A DNA stretch of 64,000 bases from Campylobacter concisus (GTDB lineage: Bacteria; Campylobacterota; Campylobacteria; Campylobacterales; Campylobacteraceae), in contig NZ_CP012541.1 in the NCBI RefSeq assembly GCF_001298465.1, positions 1,426,001 through 1,490,000 of the forward strand, in the 5' to 3' direction. Positions within the stretch are counted from its first letter, which is position 1. The number at the start of each line of letters is the position of its first letter. Below the pieces are notes generated by a model. The model had not been told where the DNA came from. It saw only the letters and a list, made by a program, of their open reading frames with translations, and ran no database searches. The position numbers and the translations under genes are program-made. Positions 9,104-18,658 of this stretch are shown piece by piece.

Positions 9104-10800
9104 CAAATTTCCTTACGCATATTAAAGTCGCTGTCATTTTTTACCATATCTTGAAGTAGCATTGCTATCTCTTCATTTCTCTCTGTGATGACCGCTCTCA
9201 TTTTCTCAAGTAAAACATCGTATTTTAATTCATCTTCATTAAACTCGCCACTAAGTCCTAGTTGCTCTTCGACCTTTTTGCGAGCAGCTTTGAATTTCTC
9301 AAGTGTATCTTCGGCATCTACCTCAATATCTTCAAGGCCATCTTGAACTTGCTCCTCTTCTTCTTTTGTCTCTTCAAGCATCTTTTGCATAAATGGCACA
9401 ATGACTTTTTTGTAGAAGATGTAGAGCAACAATGCTGCAAAAATATATTTTAACAGCGGCATAAATGGCACTACATAGTTATTCACAAAGCCATCCATCT
9501 TCTCACTAGTGCTTATATCTTTGCCAGTTTTAAACTCAAAGTTATCCAAGCTTACTTCATCGCCCCTATTTTGGTTATAGCCGATTGATTGTTTGATTAA
9601 ATTTGTGATTGACTCTCTTTGCTCTTTAGAAAGTGGCGTAAATTCCACCTCGCCAGTTGGCTTGCCATCACTATCTTTTTTACTCTGATAAAGTCCGTCT
9701 ATAACGACAGCCGCACTCACTCTATTTATGCTAGCAAACTGTCCTTTGACGTTTGTCACTTTCTTTGAAATTTCATAGTTTGTCTGCTGCGAGCTTTTGT
9801 TGTACTGCTCTTTTAAAGTGCTATCATCTAGCCCTTGAACAGGGCCAATGTTGCTAACCGCGCCTGGGACGCCGCCTACTTCATTTGGAGCTGAGCCTTG
9901 GCGCTTTTCCTCGATATTGCTTTCGCTTCTTACGACGTTATTTGGGTCATAAACTTCGCTTTTTGTATCTTTTTTGTCAAAGTCAAAGTCGATATTTACC
10001 TTTGCTACGACCTTATCTGCCCCGCCCACGATAGGAGCTAGCACATTTACGATCTTTTGCTCGTAATTATTTTCAAACTCACGTTTATAGCGTATCTGCT
10101 GAGCTATAGCATCACTATCAAACTCACCGTCTTCATCGCCAAGTGCGACGCCATCTTGATTGACGATCTTTACATTTTCTGTGCTTAAATTTGTAACAGA
10201 GGCAGCGACTAGGTTTTTAATGCCAAAAATTTGCTTCGCATTTAAACTAACGCCTGGCTTTAGCTCAACGACGATAGAAGCTGTTGGAAGTGCTTGTCTT
10301 TCAGTGAAAACACTCTCTTTTGGTATGGCTATTCTTACGGTTGCTTTTTGGATAGATGAGAGGCTCTCGATCGTTCTAGCTAGCTCGCCCTCAAGCGCTC
10401 TTTGAAATTTTACTCTCTGCTCGGCATCAGTCGCACCAAATTCTTGCTTATCAAAAATTTCAAAGCCAATTTTGCTCTCTTTTGGTATGCCAAGCGTTGC
10501 AACAGCGATACGCTCTTTATAGACATCACTCGTTGGCACAAGGATAGTGCCTTCGTTTGCCAATTTATATTTAATTCCATCTTTGTTTAACTGATCAAGT
10601 ATTAAGGCTGAATCATTTGGGCTAATGTTTTCAAAAAGGACGCTGTAGCCTGCAAAATTTTCATTTTTGCTTTTATAAAGTGTTAAAAATACCAAAAATG
10701 CCACGACCAAGACGATCGAGCTAGCTGCGACGATCTTTTGTTTTAGTGAAAGCTTTTGATAAATTTGACTTATTTGATGAAGTAATGCCTTAAAATCCAT
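9103..10800 (-). CDS. fliF: Flagellar MS-ring protein FliF
   Basis: FliF builds the MS ring in the inner membrane, the base of the flagellar basal body and housing of the export gate. The 565-residue protein has an N-terminal membrane helix (about 24-42), a periplasmic YscJ/FliF region with NLVAASVTNLSTENVKIVNQDG, the long ring-forming FliF C-terminal domain, a second membrane helix (about 448-468) and an acidic cytoplasmic tail that binds FliG. It starts four bases after hisC, so the flagellar genes sit at the end of an amino-acid biosynthesis run. Confidence 0.96.
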   Translation of the reverse strand: MDFKALLHQISQIYQKLSLKQKIVAASSIVLVVAFLVFLTLYKSKNENFAGYSVLFENISPNDSALILDQLNKDGIKYKLANEGTILVPTSDVYKERIAVATLGIPKESKIGFEIFDKQEFGATDAEQRVKFQRALEGELARTIESLSSIQKATVRIAIPKESVFTERQALPTASIVVELKPGVSLNAKQIFGIKNLVAASVTNLSTENVKIVNQDGVALGDEDGEFDSDAIAQQIRYKREFENNYEQKIVNVLAPIVGGADKVVAKVNIDFDFDKKDTKSEVYDPNNVVRSESNIEEKRQGSAPNEVGGVPGAVSNIGPVQGLDDSTLKEQYNKSSQQTNYEISKKVTNVKGQFASINRVSAAVVIDGLYQSKKDSDGKPTGEVEFTPLSKEQRESITNLIKQSIGYNQNRGDEVSLDNFEFKTGKDISTSEKMDGFVNNYVVPFMPLLKYIFAALLLYIFYKKVIVPFMQKMLEETKEEEEQVQDGLEDIEVDAEDTLEKFKAARKKVEEQLGLSGEFNEDELKYDVLLEKMRAVITERNEEIAMLLQDMVKNDSDFNMRKEI

Positions 10801-10804
10801 ATCC

Positions 10805-11902
10805 CTACTTTAAAATTTGCTTTAACTCTTCAAAAACTCTATCGTTTTGCCATGCCTGACCGATGGTGATTCTCACCGCATTTAAGGCGTAGCTTTTTAG
10901 ATCTCGCAAAATTATACCCTTTTTTAGCATCTTTTCGCATATCTGGCTTGATTTTGGCTCGTTAAATTTAAAAGTTATGAAATTCGTATAGCTTGGGATA
11001 AACCCTATGCCATTTTGCTTTGCAAATTCTTCATATCTCCTCATTTGCTCGAAGTTGTTTTGCATAGTTTTTTGCACAAACTCATCATCTCCAAGTGCTA
11101 CTATCGCAGCTCTTAAGCTTGGAGTTGTGATGTTAAATGGGGCTCTTAGTTTTGAGAGAGCGCCTATGATCTCTTCATTTGCCACGCCGTATCCAACGCG
11201 CATGCCACCAAGTGCGTAGGCTTTTGAGAAAGTGCCAAGATAGATGGCATTTTTAAATTTTACCACCTCGCTTGGCTTTATCTCTTTTTTACTATCTTTA
11301 AATTTAGCAAATTCGTTGTAGGCACAATCAAGCACAATAAGCGTGTTTTCATCAATGCTTTTTATAAATTTAAAGACCTCATCTGCGTCCAAACACTCAC
11401 CTAATGGGTTATTCGGCAAGCAAAGAAAGATGACAGAAATTTCATCTTTATACGCATTATAAATTTCTAAAAACTCACTCAAATTATGCTCCACACTCTT
11501 TGTGCGGTAAATTTTAGCCCCAGTTTGTTTTGCATAAATTTCATACATCGCAAATGTCACGCCAGCCATCAAAACGCTGCTTTGCTTGTTCGCTTTTGCA
11601 TGAAGCGCATACTCTATGATCTGATCGCTTCCAGAGCCGATGATTAGATTTTTGCTAGTTACACCAAATTTCTTAGCTAGCCCCTCTTTTAGCTCAAAGT
11701 AGCTGTCGTCTGGATAAAGATGTGCGTTTTTAGCGACCTCTTTTAGCGCCTCTTCTACGCGTTTGCTCGTGCCAAAAGGATTTTCATTGCTCGCTAGCTT
11801 TATCACATCTTTTGCATCGATGCCAAACTCTCTAACTACAAGCTCGATTGGCTTTCCAGCCTCGTAATTTACTAGATCATCTAAAAAGTCATTAAATTTC
11901 AT
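10805..11902 (-). CDS. hisC: Histidinol-phosphate aminotransferase
   Basis: A PLP-dependent class I/II aminotransferase of 365 residues that converts imidazole-acetol phosphate to histidinol phosphate. Motifs include [15 protein letters not shown] at the N-terminus, LPNNPLGE, and the PLP-lysine segment [16 protein letters not shown] (around residue 225). The ATG at 11902 has GGAG upstream and overlaps the pheA stop as TGATG; a GTG one codon earlier is less likely. It lies directly after pheA, and some HisC enzymes also transaminate aromatic keto acids, so a role in phenylalanine or tyrosine synthesis is possible. In C. jejuni the same order is Cj0316-Cj0317. Confidence 0.93.
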   Translation of the reverse strand: MKFNDFLDDLVNYEAGKPIELVVREFGIDAKDVIKLASNENPFGTSKRVEEALKEVAKNAHLYPDDSYFELKEGLAKKFGVTSKNLIIGSGSDQIIEYALHAKANKQSSVLMAGVTFAMYEIYAKQTGAKIYRTKSVEHNLSEFLEIYNAYKDEISVIFLCLPNNPLGECLDADEVFKFIKSIDENTLIVLDCAYNEFAKFKDSKKEIKPSEVVKFKNAIYLGTFSKAYALGGMRVGYGVANEEIIGALSKLRAPFNITTPSLRAAIVALGDDEFVQKTMQNNFEQMRRYEEFAKQNGIGFIPSYTNFITFKFNEPKSSQICEKMLKKGIILRDLKSYALNAVRITIGQAWQNDRVFEELKQILK

Positions 11903-12981
11903 CACTCATCTCCGTTTAAATAGCTTCCAAGCCACGTTATCTCAGCGCCGCTCTCTTTTGCGAGTTCAAAGGCGTTTTGCACCTTCTCATCGTCGATATG
12001 CCCTTCAAAGTCAAGATAAAAAATTGACTTAAATTCGCGCTGCTTGATAGGGCGTGACTCAAGTTTTGTGATATTGATATTTTCATTTTTAAAGATAGAA
12101 AGCAGATCAGCAAGGCGTCCTGGACTGTGGTCAGTCTTTGCAAGGATCGAAGTTTTCGAGTTTTCAACTCTTGCGTTTTTAAAATCGCTTAAAATCAAAA
12201 ATCTCGTTCTATTTGCCATATTATCTTCAATCGTCTCATAAACGATTGGCACGTTGTAAATTTTAGCTGCGATTTTTGAGCAAATAGCGGCTGATTCTCT
12301 ATCTATAGATGCCATATATGCAGCTGCGGCGGTTGATTTGGCTGGGATAAATTCGACCTCATTTAGCAGGTGATCTTCTAAAAATTTACGGCACTGGTTG
12401 TAGCCTTGCGGATGCGAGTAAATTCGCTTTATCTCTTTTAAATTTTCATTTATGCTAACAAAGCTGTGATGGATATCCACATAAAGCTCAGCAACTATTT
12501 TTATATCACTGAATTTACTCAAACAATCAAGCGTAGCGCCAACAGCGCCTTCGGTGTTGTTTTCAATAGGCACAACGCCGTATTTTGCCTCTTTTTGAGC
12601 TAGCTTTGTAAAAACCGCCTCGATGGTCGCAAGTGGCAAATATGAACTCATCGCACCAAATCTACTCTGAGCCGCTTGATGCGTATAGGTGCCCTCAGGT
12701 CCTAGATAGACGATCTTTTGAGGCATTTCTAAATTTCTACTCACAGCAAAAATTTCAAGATAAATGGCTTCAATAGCAGCTTTATTTAAAGCTTTGTCTT
12801 TGCTAAGGCTAGTTAAGCGGTTTATGATAGCTCGCTCTCGCTCAGGACGATATATAGGCGTTCCGCTAGTTTGTTTTAGCTTGCCGATCTGCTCGACAAG
12901 CTTCATCCTCTCATTTAGTTTATTTAAAATGAGATCATCGATACTATCGATCTCTTTTCTAAGCTCATTTAGCTCTTGCAT
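11902..12981 (-). CDS. pheA: Bifunctional chorismate mutase / prephenate dehydratase
   Basis: Catalyses chorismate to prephenate and prephenate to phenylpyruvate for phenylalanine synthesis. The 359-residue P-protein has an AroQ chorismate-mutase domain (about 1-85), a dehydratase domain starting with [13 protein letters not shown] (about 91-270, including [12 protein letters not shown] and the catalytic TRF of NRTRFLIL) and a C-terminal ACT domain (about 278-355). The ACT domain carries the ESRP phenylalanine-binding motif in [10 protein letters not shown], so feedback inhibition by phenylalanine is likely. Its start overlaps the end of lysA by 17 bases and its stop overlaps hisC. Confidence 0.96.
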   Translation of the reverse strand: MQELNELRKEIDSIDDLILNKLNERMKLVEQIGKLKQTSGTPIYRPERERAIINRLTSLSKDKALNKAAIEAIYLEIFAVSRNLEMPQKIVYLGPEGTYTHQAAQSRFGAMSSYLPLATIEAVFTKLAQKEAKYGVVPIENNTEGAVGATLDCLSKFSDIKIVAELYVDIHHSFVSINENLKEIKRIYSHPQGYNQCRKFLEDHLLNEVEFIPAKSTAAAAYMASIDRESAAICSKIAAKIYNVPIVYETIEDNMANRTRFLILSDFKNARVENSKTSILAKTDHSPGRLADLLSIFKNENINITKLESRPIKQREFKSIFYLDFEGHIDDEKVQNAFELAKESGAEITWLGSYLNGDE

Positions 12982-14188
12982 CAGCGCTCTCCAAAAATTC
13001 TATCTCAGGTGCCACGACGTCCTCGAAACTCTCGCGTCTTCTTACAAGCCTATCTTTGCCATCAAGCACGCAAACTTCAGCGGCTCTGTTTCTTGTATTG
13101 TAGTTTGAGCTCATGCTAAAACCATAAGCTCCAGCTCCTTTAACCACGATGATATCGCCACTTTCGCACTCTGGCAGCTCTATATTTTTCGCCAAAAAGT
13201 CGCCGCTTTCGCAAACTGGACCGACCACGTCACAAGTGCCTAAATTTTCGTCTTTACCATCGACAAAAATTTTGTGATGAGCGCCGTAAAGACTTGGTCT
13301 TATAAGATCATTCATCGCGCCATCAGTAATGACAAATCTCTTTTTGCCATTAAATTTCTCATATAAAACGCTTGCGACAAAGTAGCCAGCATTGCCCACG
13401 ATAAAGCGACCTGGCTCGCAAACGATGGTCACATCTTGACCTTTTAGTGCGCCTAAAATTCCTTGTGCGTAGTCGTATAAATTTATCTCTTTTTCGTCGT
13501 TATAGATGATGCCAAGTCCGCCACCAACATCGAAAAATTTGATATCTATCTCAAGCGCTCTTAGCTCTCTTAAAAGCTCGCTAACGATATTTGCAGCGTC
13601 TATTATCGGGCTTAGTGAAGTTAGTTGCGAGCCGATGTGAAAGTGTATGCCAGTTGGCTCAAGAAACTCTGAAGCTTTAGCGTGAATGTACATTCTTTTA
13701 GCTGTTTCGGCATCAACGCCAAATTTATTTTCATTTAGTCCTGTCGAGATATATGGGTGAGTTTTTGCATCGACACCTGGATTTACCCTGATGCTAATTC
13801 TTGCCTTTAAGTTTAGCCCTTTTGCGATCTTTTCAAGTCTTAAAAGCTCAGCGAAACTCTCGACATTTATGAGCAAAATTTCATTTTTTAAAGCCTCTTT
13901 TAGCTCATCATCGCTCTTGCCAACACCACTAAAAATGATCTGATATCTCTTCGCGCCTGCTAAAAGCGCTCTTTTTACTTCGCCAATACTAACACAGTCA
14001 AATCCAGCTCCAAGATCAGCTAGAAATTTTAAAACACTTAAATTTGAGTTTGCTTTCACCGCATAACAAATGAGAGATTTTCTAGCAAAAAATGCATTTT
14101 TTAGTGCTTCATAGCGGTTTTTTATGTGGTTAAAATCATAAATGTAAAGTGGGGTTTTGTATCTATTTGCAAGCTCTTTAAAATCCAT
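12965..14188 (-). CDS. lysA: Diaminopimelate decarboxylase
   Basis: A PLP enzyme that decarboxylates meso-diaminopimelate to lysine. The 407-residue protein has the alanine-racemase-like barrel with the PLP lysine in ICYAVKANSNLSVL (around 46), HIGSQLTS, the glycine loop FDVGGGLGIIY, and the C-terminal active-site cysteine region CDVVGPVCESGDFLA. The last 20 residues are specific to this lineage and overlap pheA. The gene is 55 bases downstream of the permease gene, and the gap shows no clear terminator, so it is probably in the pth-permease-lysA-pheA-hisC-fliF run. Confidence 0.96.
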   Translation of the reverse strand: MDFKELANRYKTPLYIYDFNHIKNRYEALKNAFFARKSLICYAVKANSNLSVLKFLADLGAGFDCVSIGEVKRALLAGAKRYQIIFSGVGKSDDELKEALKNEILLINVESFAELLRLEKIAKGLNLKARISIRVNPGVDAKTHPYISTGLNENKFGVDAETAKRMYIHAKASEFLEPTGIHFHIGSQLTSLSPIIDAANIVSELLRELRALEIDIKFFDVGGGLGIIYNDEKEINLYDYAQGILGALKGQDVTIVCEPGRFIVGNAGYFVASVLYEKFNGKKRFVITDGAMNDLIRPSLYGAHHKIFVDGKDENLGTCDVVGPVCESGDFLAKNIELPECESGDIIVVKGAGAYGFSMSSNYNTRNRAAEVCVLDGKDRLVRRRESFEDVVAPEIEFLESADARAK

Positions 14189-14243
14189 AAAATAGCCTTT
14201 ATTAAAATGGCTTGATTTTACAAAAAGCTTGCCAAAATTTGGC

Positions 14244-15308
14244 TTAACGATGCGATTTTATGAGATAAATAGCGTATGCAAAAAGTAAAATAACTGGCAA
14301 AACTATGCCAATCTCTGGCAAGATTACGGAAGTTTGTGCAAATTTTGTAAGAATAAAGAGCAGCCCCCAAACGACAAGGGTTATCACAACAAAGATAAAA
14401 GTCGAAAGCGCAAGATTAAAAAATCTACCGGTCACAGGCAAATGATAGTAAAAAATGAGCAATAAAAATGGTGCAAAAAATGGTGCAATAGCAAGGTTGT
14501 AAAAAGCTGTTTTTGCACTATCAAGGCCGATGCCTTCATTCTTAAATGTCTTTATAAAATTTATCGCATCTGGGATATTAAATTTTGAGTTTTCAACACT
14601 AACAGCGCTTTCAATACTCTTTGGCTTAAAGCCCTTTAATGCATCTAAGCTCTCGCTTTGTATTTTATTAAAACCAGCTTCACCAAGCTCTAAAATTTGA
14701 GGCAAAAGAGTTTGATTAACATCTTTTAAAATCCACTCATTGTCTTTAAAATTAGCATGATTTGCAAATGTAGTTGAGAGTAAATTTGTGCCATTTATCT
14801 CAAAAATTCTAACATCATTTGCTATTTGATTAACAGAATTTAGCTCCTTTATGTAGATAAATTTGCCTTCAAATTTTAAAAATGAATCATTTGTACTTTT
14901 TGAGAAAGCCGTATTTTTAGCGATACTTTTTTGATAGTCGTGCGCATAGGCAAATGGAGTAAAATTTAAGCCAACATAAAAGATAGTTACAAAAAGTGCA
15001 ATAAAAAATGGTGGAAAAATTAGACTATTTTTACTAATACCAAGTGCATAAAAACTGATTAGCTCGTTTGAACGAACCATATTTACATGTAAAATAATGA
15101 GTGCAAAAATAAGCGAAAGTGGCAAAACGTAGCCAATAGCGCTAAGCGATGTAAGCCCAACATAAAGGAGCTGAAGGTTAGCAGATGGTGGCAGATCTTT
15201 TAAATTTGTAAGCAGATCAATGCCTACATAAAATAGTTCAAGCGCTAAAAATACGATAAAAAAAGATTTTATATAGACCCAGCCAACGTATCTGGCGTAT
15301 AGTTTCAT
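14244..15308 (-). CDS. LptF/LptG-family permease (YjgP/YjgQ)
   Basis: A 354-residue inner-membrane protein with the LptF/LptG topology: three helices in the first 115 residues, a periplasmic beta-jellyroll region (about 130-260) and three C-terminal helices. It begins YARYVGWVYIKSFFIVF and contains SLIFALIILHVNMVRSNELISFYALGIS, typical of the family. LptF and LptG form the membrane part of the LptB2FG transporter that extracts lipooligosaccharide from the inner membrane. Whether this is the F or G homologue cannot be decided here. It overlaps the 3' end of pth by four bases, as Cj0313 follows pth in C. jejuni. Confidence 0.88.
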   Translation of the reverse strand: MKLYARYVGWVYIKSFFIVFLALELFYVGIDLLTNLKDLPPSANLQLLYVGLTSLSAIGYVLPLSLIFALIILHVNMVRSNELISFYALGISKNSLIFPPFFIALFVTIFYVGLNFTPFAYAHDYQKSIAKNTAFSKSTNDSFLKFEGKFIYIKELNSVNQIANDVRIFEINGTNLLSTTFANHANFKDNEWILKDVNQTLLPQILELGEAGFNKIQSESLDALKGFKPKSIESAVSVENSKFNIPDAINFIKTFKNEGIGLDSAKTAFYNLAIAPFFAPFLLLIFYYHLPVTGRFFNLALSTFIFVVITLVVWGLLFILTKFAQTSVILPEIGIVLPVILLFAYAIYLIKSHR

Positions 15309-15853
15309 TTTATAAGACCTTTTTTTATCGTAAATTTTTGCGAGATTTCGTTGATGTCACTCTTTAGTAGCTCGCAAACTGCATTTTTTGTGTAGGCCAA
15401 AATTTCATCTAAAGCCTTTTTCTCCTCATCACTAAACTCACCAAGGACAAAATTTTTAGCATCACCAAGGTGCCCAATGCCAACACGCACCCTTTCGTAG
15501 TCGTTGCCAATTAATCCATCGATTGATTTTATACCATTATGCCCGCCACTACTGCCGCCTTTTTTAAATTTAACTGCACCAAAACTAAGATCAAGATCAT
15601 CATGTATTACGATTATTCTATCTGGTTTATAAAAATCTTTGACTGCTTTTACACTTTGTCCTGAGAGGTTCATAAAGGTTGTTGGTTTTAGCAAGATAAT
15701 GTCATTGAATTTAAAAACTTCGCCTTGGAATTTGGCTGAGCTAACATCTTTGTAATTTGAGTCTTTTAGGAGATCTATAAGCATAAAGCCTATATTGTGT
15801 CTAGTGTTTTCGTATTTGGGGCCAGGATTTCCCAGCCCCGCTATTAGTGTCAC
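15305..15853 (-). CDS. pth: Peptidyl-tRNA hydrolase
   Basis: Releases tRNA from prematurely dropped peptidyl-tRNA. The 182-residue protein has the complete Pth signature at the N-terminus (GLGNPGPKYENTRHNIGF, catalytic His in TRHN), TFMNLSGQSVKA with the substrate-binding Asn, HDDLDLSFG and GGSSGGHNGIKSID. It starts 11 bases after rplY, the usual rplY-pth pairing, and overlaps the permease gene. Confidence 0.97.
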   Translation of the reverse strand: MTLIAGLGNPGPKYENTRHNIGFMLIDLLKDSNYKDVSSAKFQGEVFKFNDIILLKPTTFMNLSGQSVKAVKDFYKPDRIIVIHDDLDLSFGAVKFKKGGSSGGHNGIKSIDGLIGNDYERVRVGIGHLGDAKNFVLGEFSDEEKKALDEILAYTKNAVCELLKSDINEISQKFTIKKGLIK

Positions 15854-15864
15854 AAAAGCCCTTT

Positions 15865-16401
15865 TTATTTAGCTTTAATAACTCCAAGTACCGCAACACG
15901 GTCAGCGTCTACAATAGTAACGCCTTTAGGAGCTGTGATATCACGAACCAAAATAGTATCGTCGATGTCAAGTTTGCTTACATCAACGTCAAATGAATTT
16001 GGTAAATTTTCAGCCGTACATTTTACGCAAAGACGTCTTTTTGACTGGATCAAAACACCCTTATTTTTAAGACCAATAGGTGTTCCAACTGGCTTAACTG
16101 GGATCATATATTTTGATAAAACGCCAGGAAGTGCTACTTTTAGATCTACGTGTTTAAGATCGCTTGTAACAACATCTCTTTGGTAATCAACAATAACGAC
16201 ATTATAAACTTTTCCGCCTACTTTTACATCAAAAGCAAGGCTCTCTTTTTTGCGCGCTTCTTTAATAAAGTCATTTACTTTAAAAGCAGCTGCAATATTC
16301 TCTAATCCCTTGCCATAAATGTTGGCGATTAGATAACCATCTCTTCTCAAAGCCTTTGCAGACTTCTTACCGATACTCTCTCTAACGATTCCTTCTAACA
16401 T
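15865..16401 (-). CDS. rplY: Ribosomal protein bL25 (long, CTC-type)
   Basis: The ribosomal protein that binds 5S rRNA, in the extended form with the C-terminal TL5/CTC domain. I chose the ATG at 16401 (178 residues, [18 protein letters not shown]) because the family starts this way and AAAGGAAAACG lies directly in front. The longer open frame to 16458 covers what looks like the promoter. The RNA-binding part is about 1-90, and [17 protein letters not shown] begins the second domain. pth follows 11 bases later. Confidence 0.95.
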   Translation of the reverse strand: MLEGIVRESIGKKSAKALRRDGYLIANIYGKGLENIAAAFKVNDFIKEARKKESLAFDVKVGGKVYNVVIVDYQRDVVTSDLKHVDLKVALPGVLSKYMIPVKPVGTPIGLKNKGVLIQSKRRLCVKCTAENLPNSFDVDVSKLDIDDTILVRDITAPKGVTIVDADRVAVLGVIKAK

Positions 16402-16430
16402 CGTTTTCCTTTCGTAAAAAATAGGTGCTG

Positions 16431-16436
16431 ATTCTA
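16431..16436 (-). promoter_or_regulatory. Candidate -10 box for rplY-pth operon
   Basis: TAGAAT on the minus strand (context TTGGATAGAATCAG) is about 30 bases upstream of the preferred rplY start, with AT-rich sequence further upstream. A promoter here would also argue against the longer rplY reading frame. Only the -10 supports it. Confidence 0.35.
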
Positions 16437-16517
16437 TCCAATACTTTATAAATTTCAAATAAAGCTTACTTTGGAATGATCGCTTTTTCTATTTGTATTA
16501 TTAGCTTATTTCTTTGT

Positions 16518-17510
16518 TTAAAGTGATTTCATAATATCATCAAATGCTGATACAAACTGTTTTAATCCATCATTTAGCAATTCTTTATAAATAATATTTA
16601 TGTCTATATCATTATTTTTTATAATTTGAAAAAAGCTTAAAATATTTTCTTTACTAGGCACATTTTTTATCTCCGCTTTTGCTTTGATAAATTCTTTTAT
16701 AGTTTCGATTGGTGCTGTATTGATGGAGTTTTTATACATTAGCTCTCTAACGTAGTAATCCCCTCTTAAGCTACCACCTTTTACACCTGTACTTGCAAAA
16801 AGCGTTCTTACATTTTCTAGCCCAAAATCTTCAATCATGTGATATATATTTGCAGCGTTCATTATACCAACTTGTCCAGTTGGTAGACTCTTTGCAGCCA
16901 TTGTATCATCAAGTTTTCTATCAAATCTACTAACAAAAACACTTACTACACCTTTTGGCATAGTTGTATTTACAAAGCGACTCGTGTAAATTTTAGAACC
17001 TTCACTAAAAGCCTCAAGACATTGTTTTGCTTGATCTGGAGAAAAAATGAGTGTTGCATTTACACTAATACCCTTTGCCATAAGTGCGCTCATTGCCTCA
17101 TAGCCATCTTTTGTAGCTGGAATTTTTATCATAACATTTGGCATTGATATTAGATTATGAAGTCTGATACCTTCCTCTATCGTTGCGGCTGTATCGTCAC
17201 TTAAATTTGGATCAACCTCAATGCTTACAAAGCCATCATCGCCGTTTGCATAATTTCTTAACATTTTACATGCTGCAATTTTTATATCTTGAGTAGCCAA
17301 AATTTCATAAAGATCTTTTGGGTGGCGTTTATTGCTAGTTTCTATTATCTTTTTATAAGCAGGTGAAGCAAATGCTGTTTTAAAAATAGCTGGGTTGCTT
17401 GTAGCACCGTTTATAACATTATTTTCCAATAAAGAGTTAAATTCGCTTTGTAAAAAATTTCTCTCTATAAAATCACACCAAAGAGAGAATTTAGCTTTGT
17501 TGTCATACAT
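16518..17510 (-). CDS. tal: Transaldolase
   Basis: Transfers a dihydroxyacetone unit in the non-oxidative pentose phosphate pathway. The 330-residue protein has NGATSNPAIFKTAF near the N-terminus, IKIPATKDGYEAM with the Schiff-base lysine (about residue 130), NATLIFSPDQA and SRFDRKLDD. The sequence belongs to the TalA type found in Campylobacter and in actinobacteria rather than the short MipB type. It follows serB after six bases, as Cj0281-Cj0282 in C. jejuni. The 116 bases between this gene and rplY show no clear terminator. Confidence 0.93.
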   Translation of the reverse strand: MYDNKAKFSLWCDFIERNFLQSEFNSLLENNVINGATSNPAIFKTAFASPAYKKIIETSNKRHPKDLYEILATQDIKIAACKMLRNYANGDDGFVSIEVDPNLSDDTAATIEEGIRLHNLISMPNVMIKIPATKDGYEAMSALMAKGISVNATLIFSPDQAKQCLEAFSEGSKIYTSRFVNTTMPKGVVSVFVSRFDRKLDDTMAAKSLPTGQVGIMNAANIYHMIEDFGLENVRTLFASTGVKGGSLRGDYYVRELMYKNSINTAPIETIKEFIKAKAEIKNVPSKENILSFFQIIKNNDIDINIIYKELLNDGLKQFVSAFDDIMKSL

Positions 17511-17516
17511 TAATTT

Positions 17517-18143
17517 CTACCTTATAAATTTTAAAATTTCACGCAAATCTTTAACATCAACACAATGTGTCGCTTCTTTTTTTAAGATATCTTTTGCACA
17601 AAATGCAATGCTAAGGTCGCACTTTCTAAACATCGATATGTCATTGGCCCCGTCCCCAACACACATTATCTCGTCCTTGCCTAGATTTAATAGTCCACAC
17701 AAGCGGTCAATCATATCTCCCTTTGAACTACCAAACATCATTTCTCCACCAACTTTACCAGTCAAAACTCCATCTTTATGATGCAAGATATTTGCAAAAT
17801 TTGCATCAAATTTAAGTTTCTCTTGCATGACGTCAGTTGCTATGTGAAATCCACCACTAAAAACCACAACCTTGATACCTTTTTGCTTTAAAGCCTCTAT
17901 TAGCTCGCCAGCTCCAGGCATTATGGGTAAATTTTTGCAAATTTCATTTACCTTTAAAAGTGGTAATCCTTTTAAAAATTTTACTCTTTTTGTAAGACTT
18001 TCAAAAAAATCAAGCTCACCGTTCATCGAACGCTTAGTTATGTTAGCTACTTCTTCACTAGCATTATTAGCGGCGGCGAGAATATCTATTGTCTCGCCGT
18101 CCATTATTGTAGAGTCAAAATCAAAAACACAAAGTTTTATCAA
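17517..18143 (-). CDS. serB: Phosphoserine phosphatase
   Basis: A HAD-superfamily phosphatase of 208 residues that makes serine from phosphoserine. Motif I is VFDFDSTIMDGETID (about 5-19), with the nucleophile and acid aspartates. Motif II is VVFSGGFHIATD and motif IV is CVGDGANDISMFRKCDLSIAF. There is no N-terminal ACT domain, in line with the short Campylobacter form. It sits between cheW and tal, with spacings of eight and six bases, and may be transcribed with the chemotaxis genes. Confidence 0.94.
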   Translation of the reverse strand: MIKLCVFDFDSTIMDGETIDILAAANNASEEVANITKRSMNGELDFFESLTKRVKFLKGLPLLKVNEICKNLPIMPGAGELIEALKQKGIKVVVFSGGFHIATDVMQEKLKFDANFANILHHKDGVLTGKVGGEMMFGSSKGDMIDRLCGLLNLGKDEIMCVGDGANDISMFRKCDLSIAFCAKDILKKEATHCVDVKDLREILKFIR

Positions 18144-18151
18144 GCTATACC

Positions 18152-18649
18152 CTAAAAATCACGTTTTAAAAGGCTTTCGACCTTTAAGATCGTAAGGATA
18201 TTTTGGTCGCGCTTACCGATACCATAAATCATGCCTTTGTCTTTTACTAAAGTCTCTGGTGGCGGATCGATCCTGTTGCGGTCTATTCTGATAGCCTCCG
18301 TCAAGCGGTCTATCACAAAGCCAGCGATATTATCTGCATCTTTCATAACGATATATCTTGTGCTTGCGCTTTGTTTTGTAACATTTAACGAAAAACGTTT
18401 TCTTAAATCAATAAGAGGAATAACGTTGCCACGTAAGTTAAATACACCAAGAACATAATCAGGCACGCTAGGAACACGTGTGTATTCAATAGGCTTGATT
18501 ATCTCTTGAATATTTAAAATAGGTATTGCGTACTCTTCCTCACCGACAACAAATCCTACTAGCTGAACTATATCCTCATTATTTTTTAGCTCGGTTCCAT
18601 TTATTTGCTGTTTTTGTTTATTTAAAACTTGATTTAGTTTATTGTCCAT
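18152..18649 (-). CDS. cheW: Chemotaxis coupling protein CheW
   Basis: A 165-residue SH3-like adaptor that couples chemoreceptors to CheA. After a variable, Asn/Gln/Lys-rich leader of about 28 residues comes the CheW domain, with VGFVVGEEEYAIPILNIQEI, the receptor-binding VPDYVLGVFNLRGNVIPLIDLR and the C-terminal LTILKVESLL. It follows cheA by nine bases. Order cheV-cheA-cheW is the conserved Campylobacter arrangement. Confidence 0.96.
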   Translation of the reverse strand: MDNKLNQVLNKQKQQINGTELKNNEDIVQLVGFVVGEEEYAIPILNIQEIIKPIEYTRVPSVPDYVLGVFNLRGNVIPLIDLRKRFSLNVTKQSASTRYIVMKDADNIAGFVIDRLTEAIRIDRNRIDPPPETLVKDKGMIYGIGKRDQNILTILKVESLLKRDF

Positions 18650-18658
18650 CCCTTACCC

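Noticed and set aside
12044-12241. Plus-strand frames of 60-170 codons throughout the minus-strand genes
   Set aside because: They lie opposite strong, family-matching genes, have Ser/Leu/Phe-rich shadow composition and no ribosome-binding sites, so they are antisense shadows.
16402-16458. A 197-residue version of bL25 starting upstream
   Set aside because: The extra 19 residues have no counterpart in the family, have no ribosome-binding site and overlap a likely -10 box. The ATG at 16401 has AAAGGA in front.
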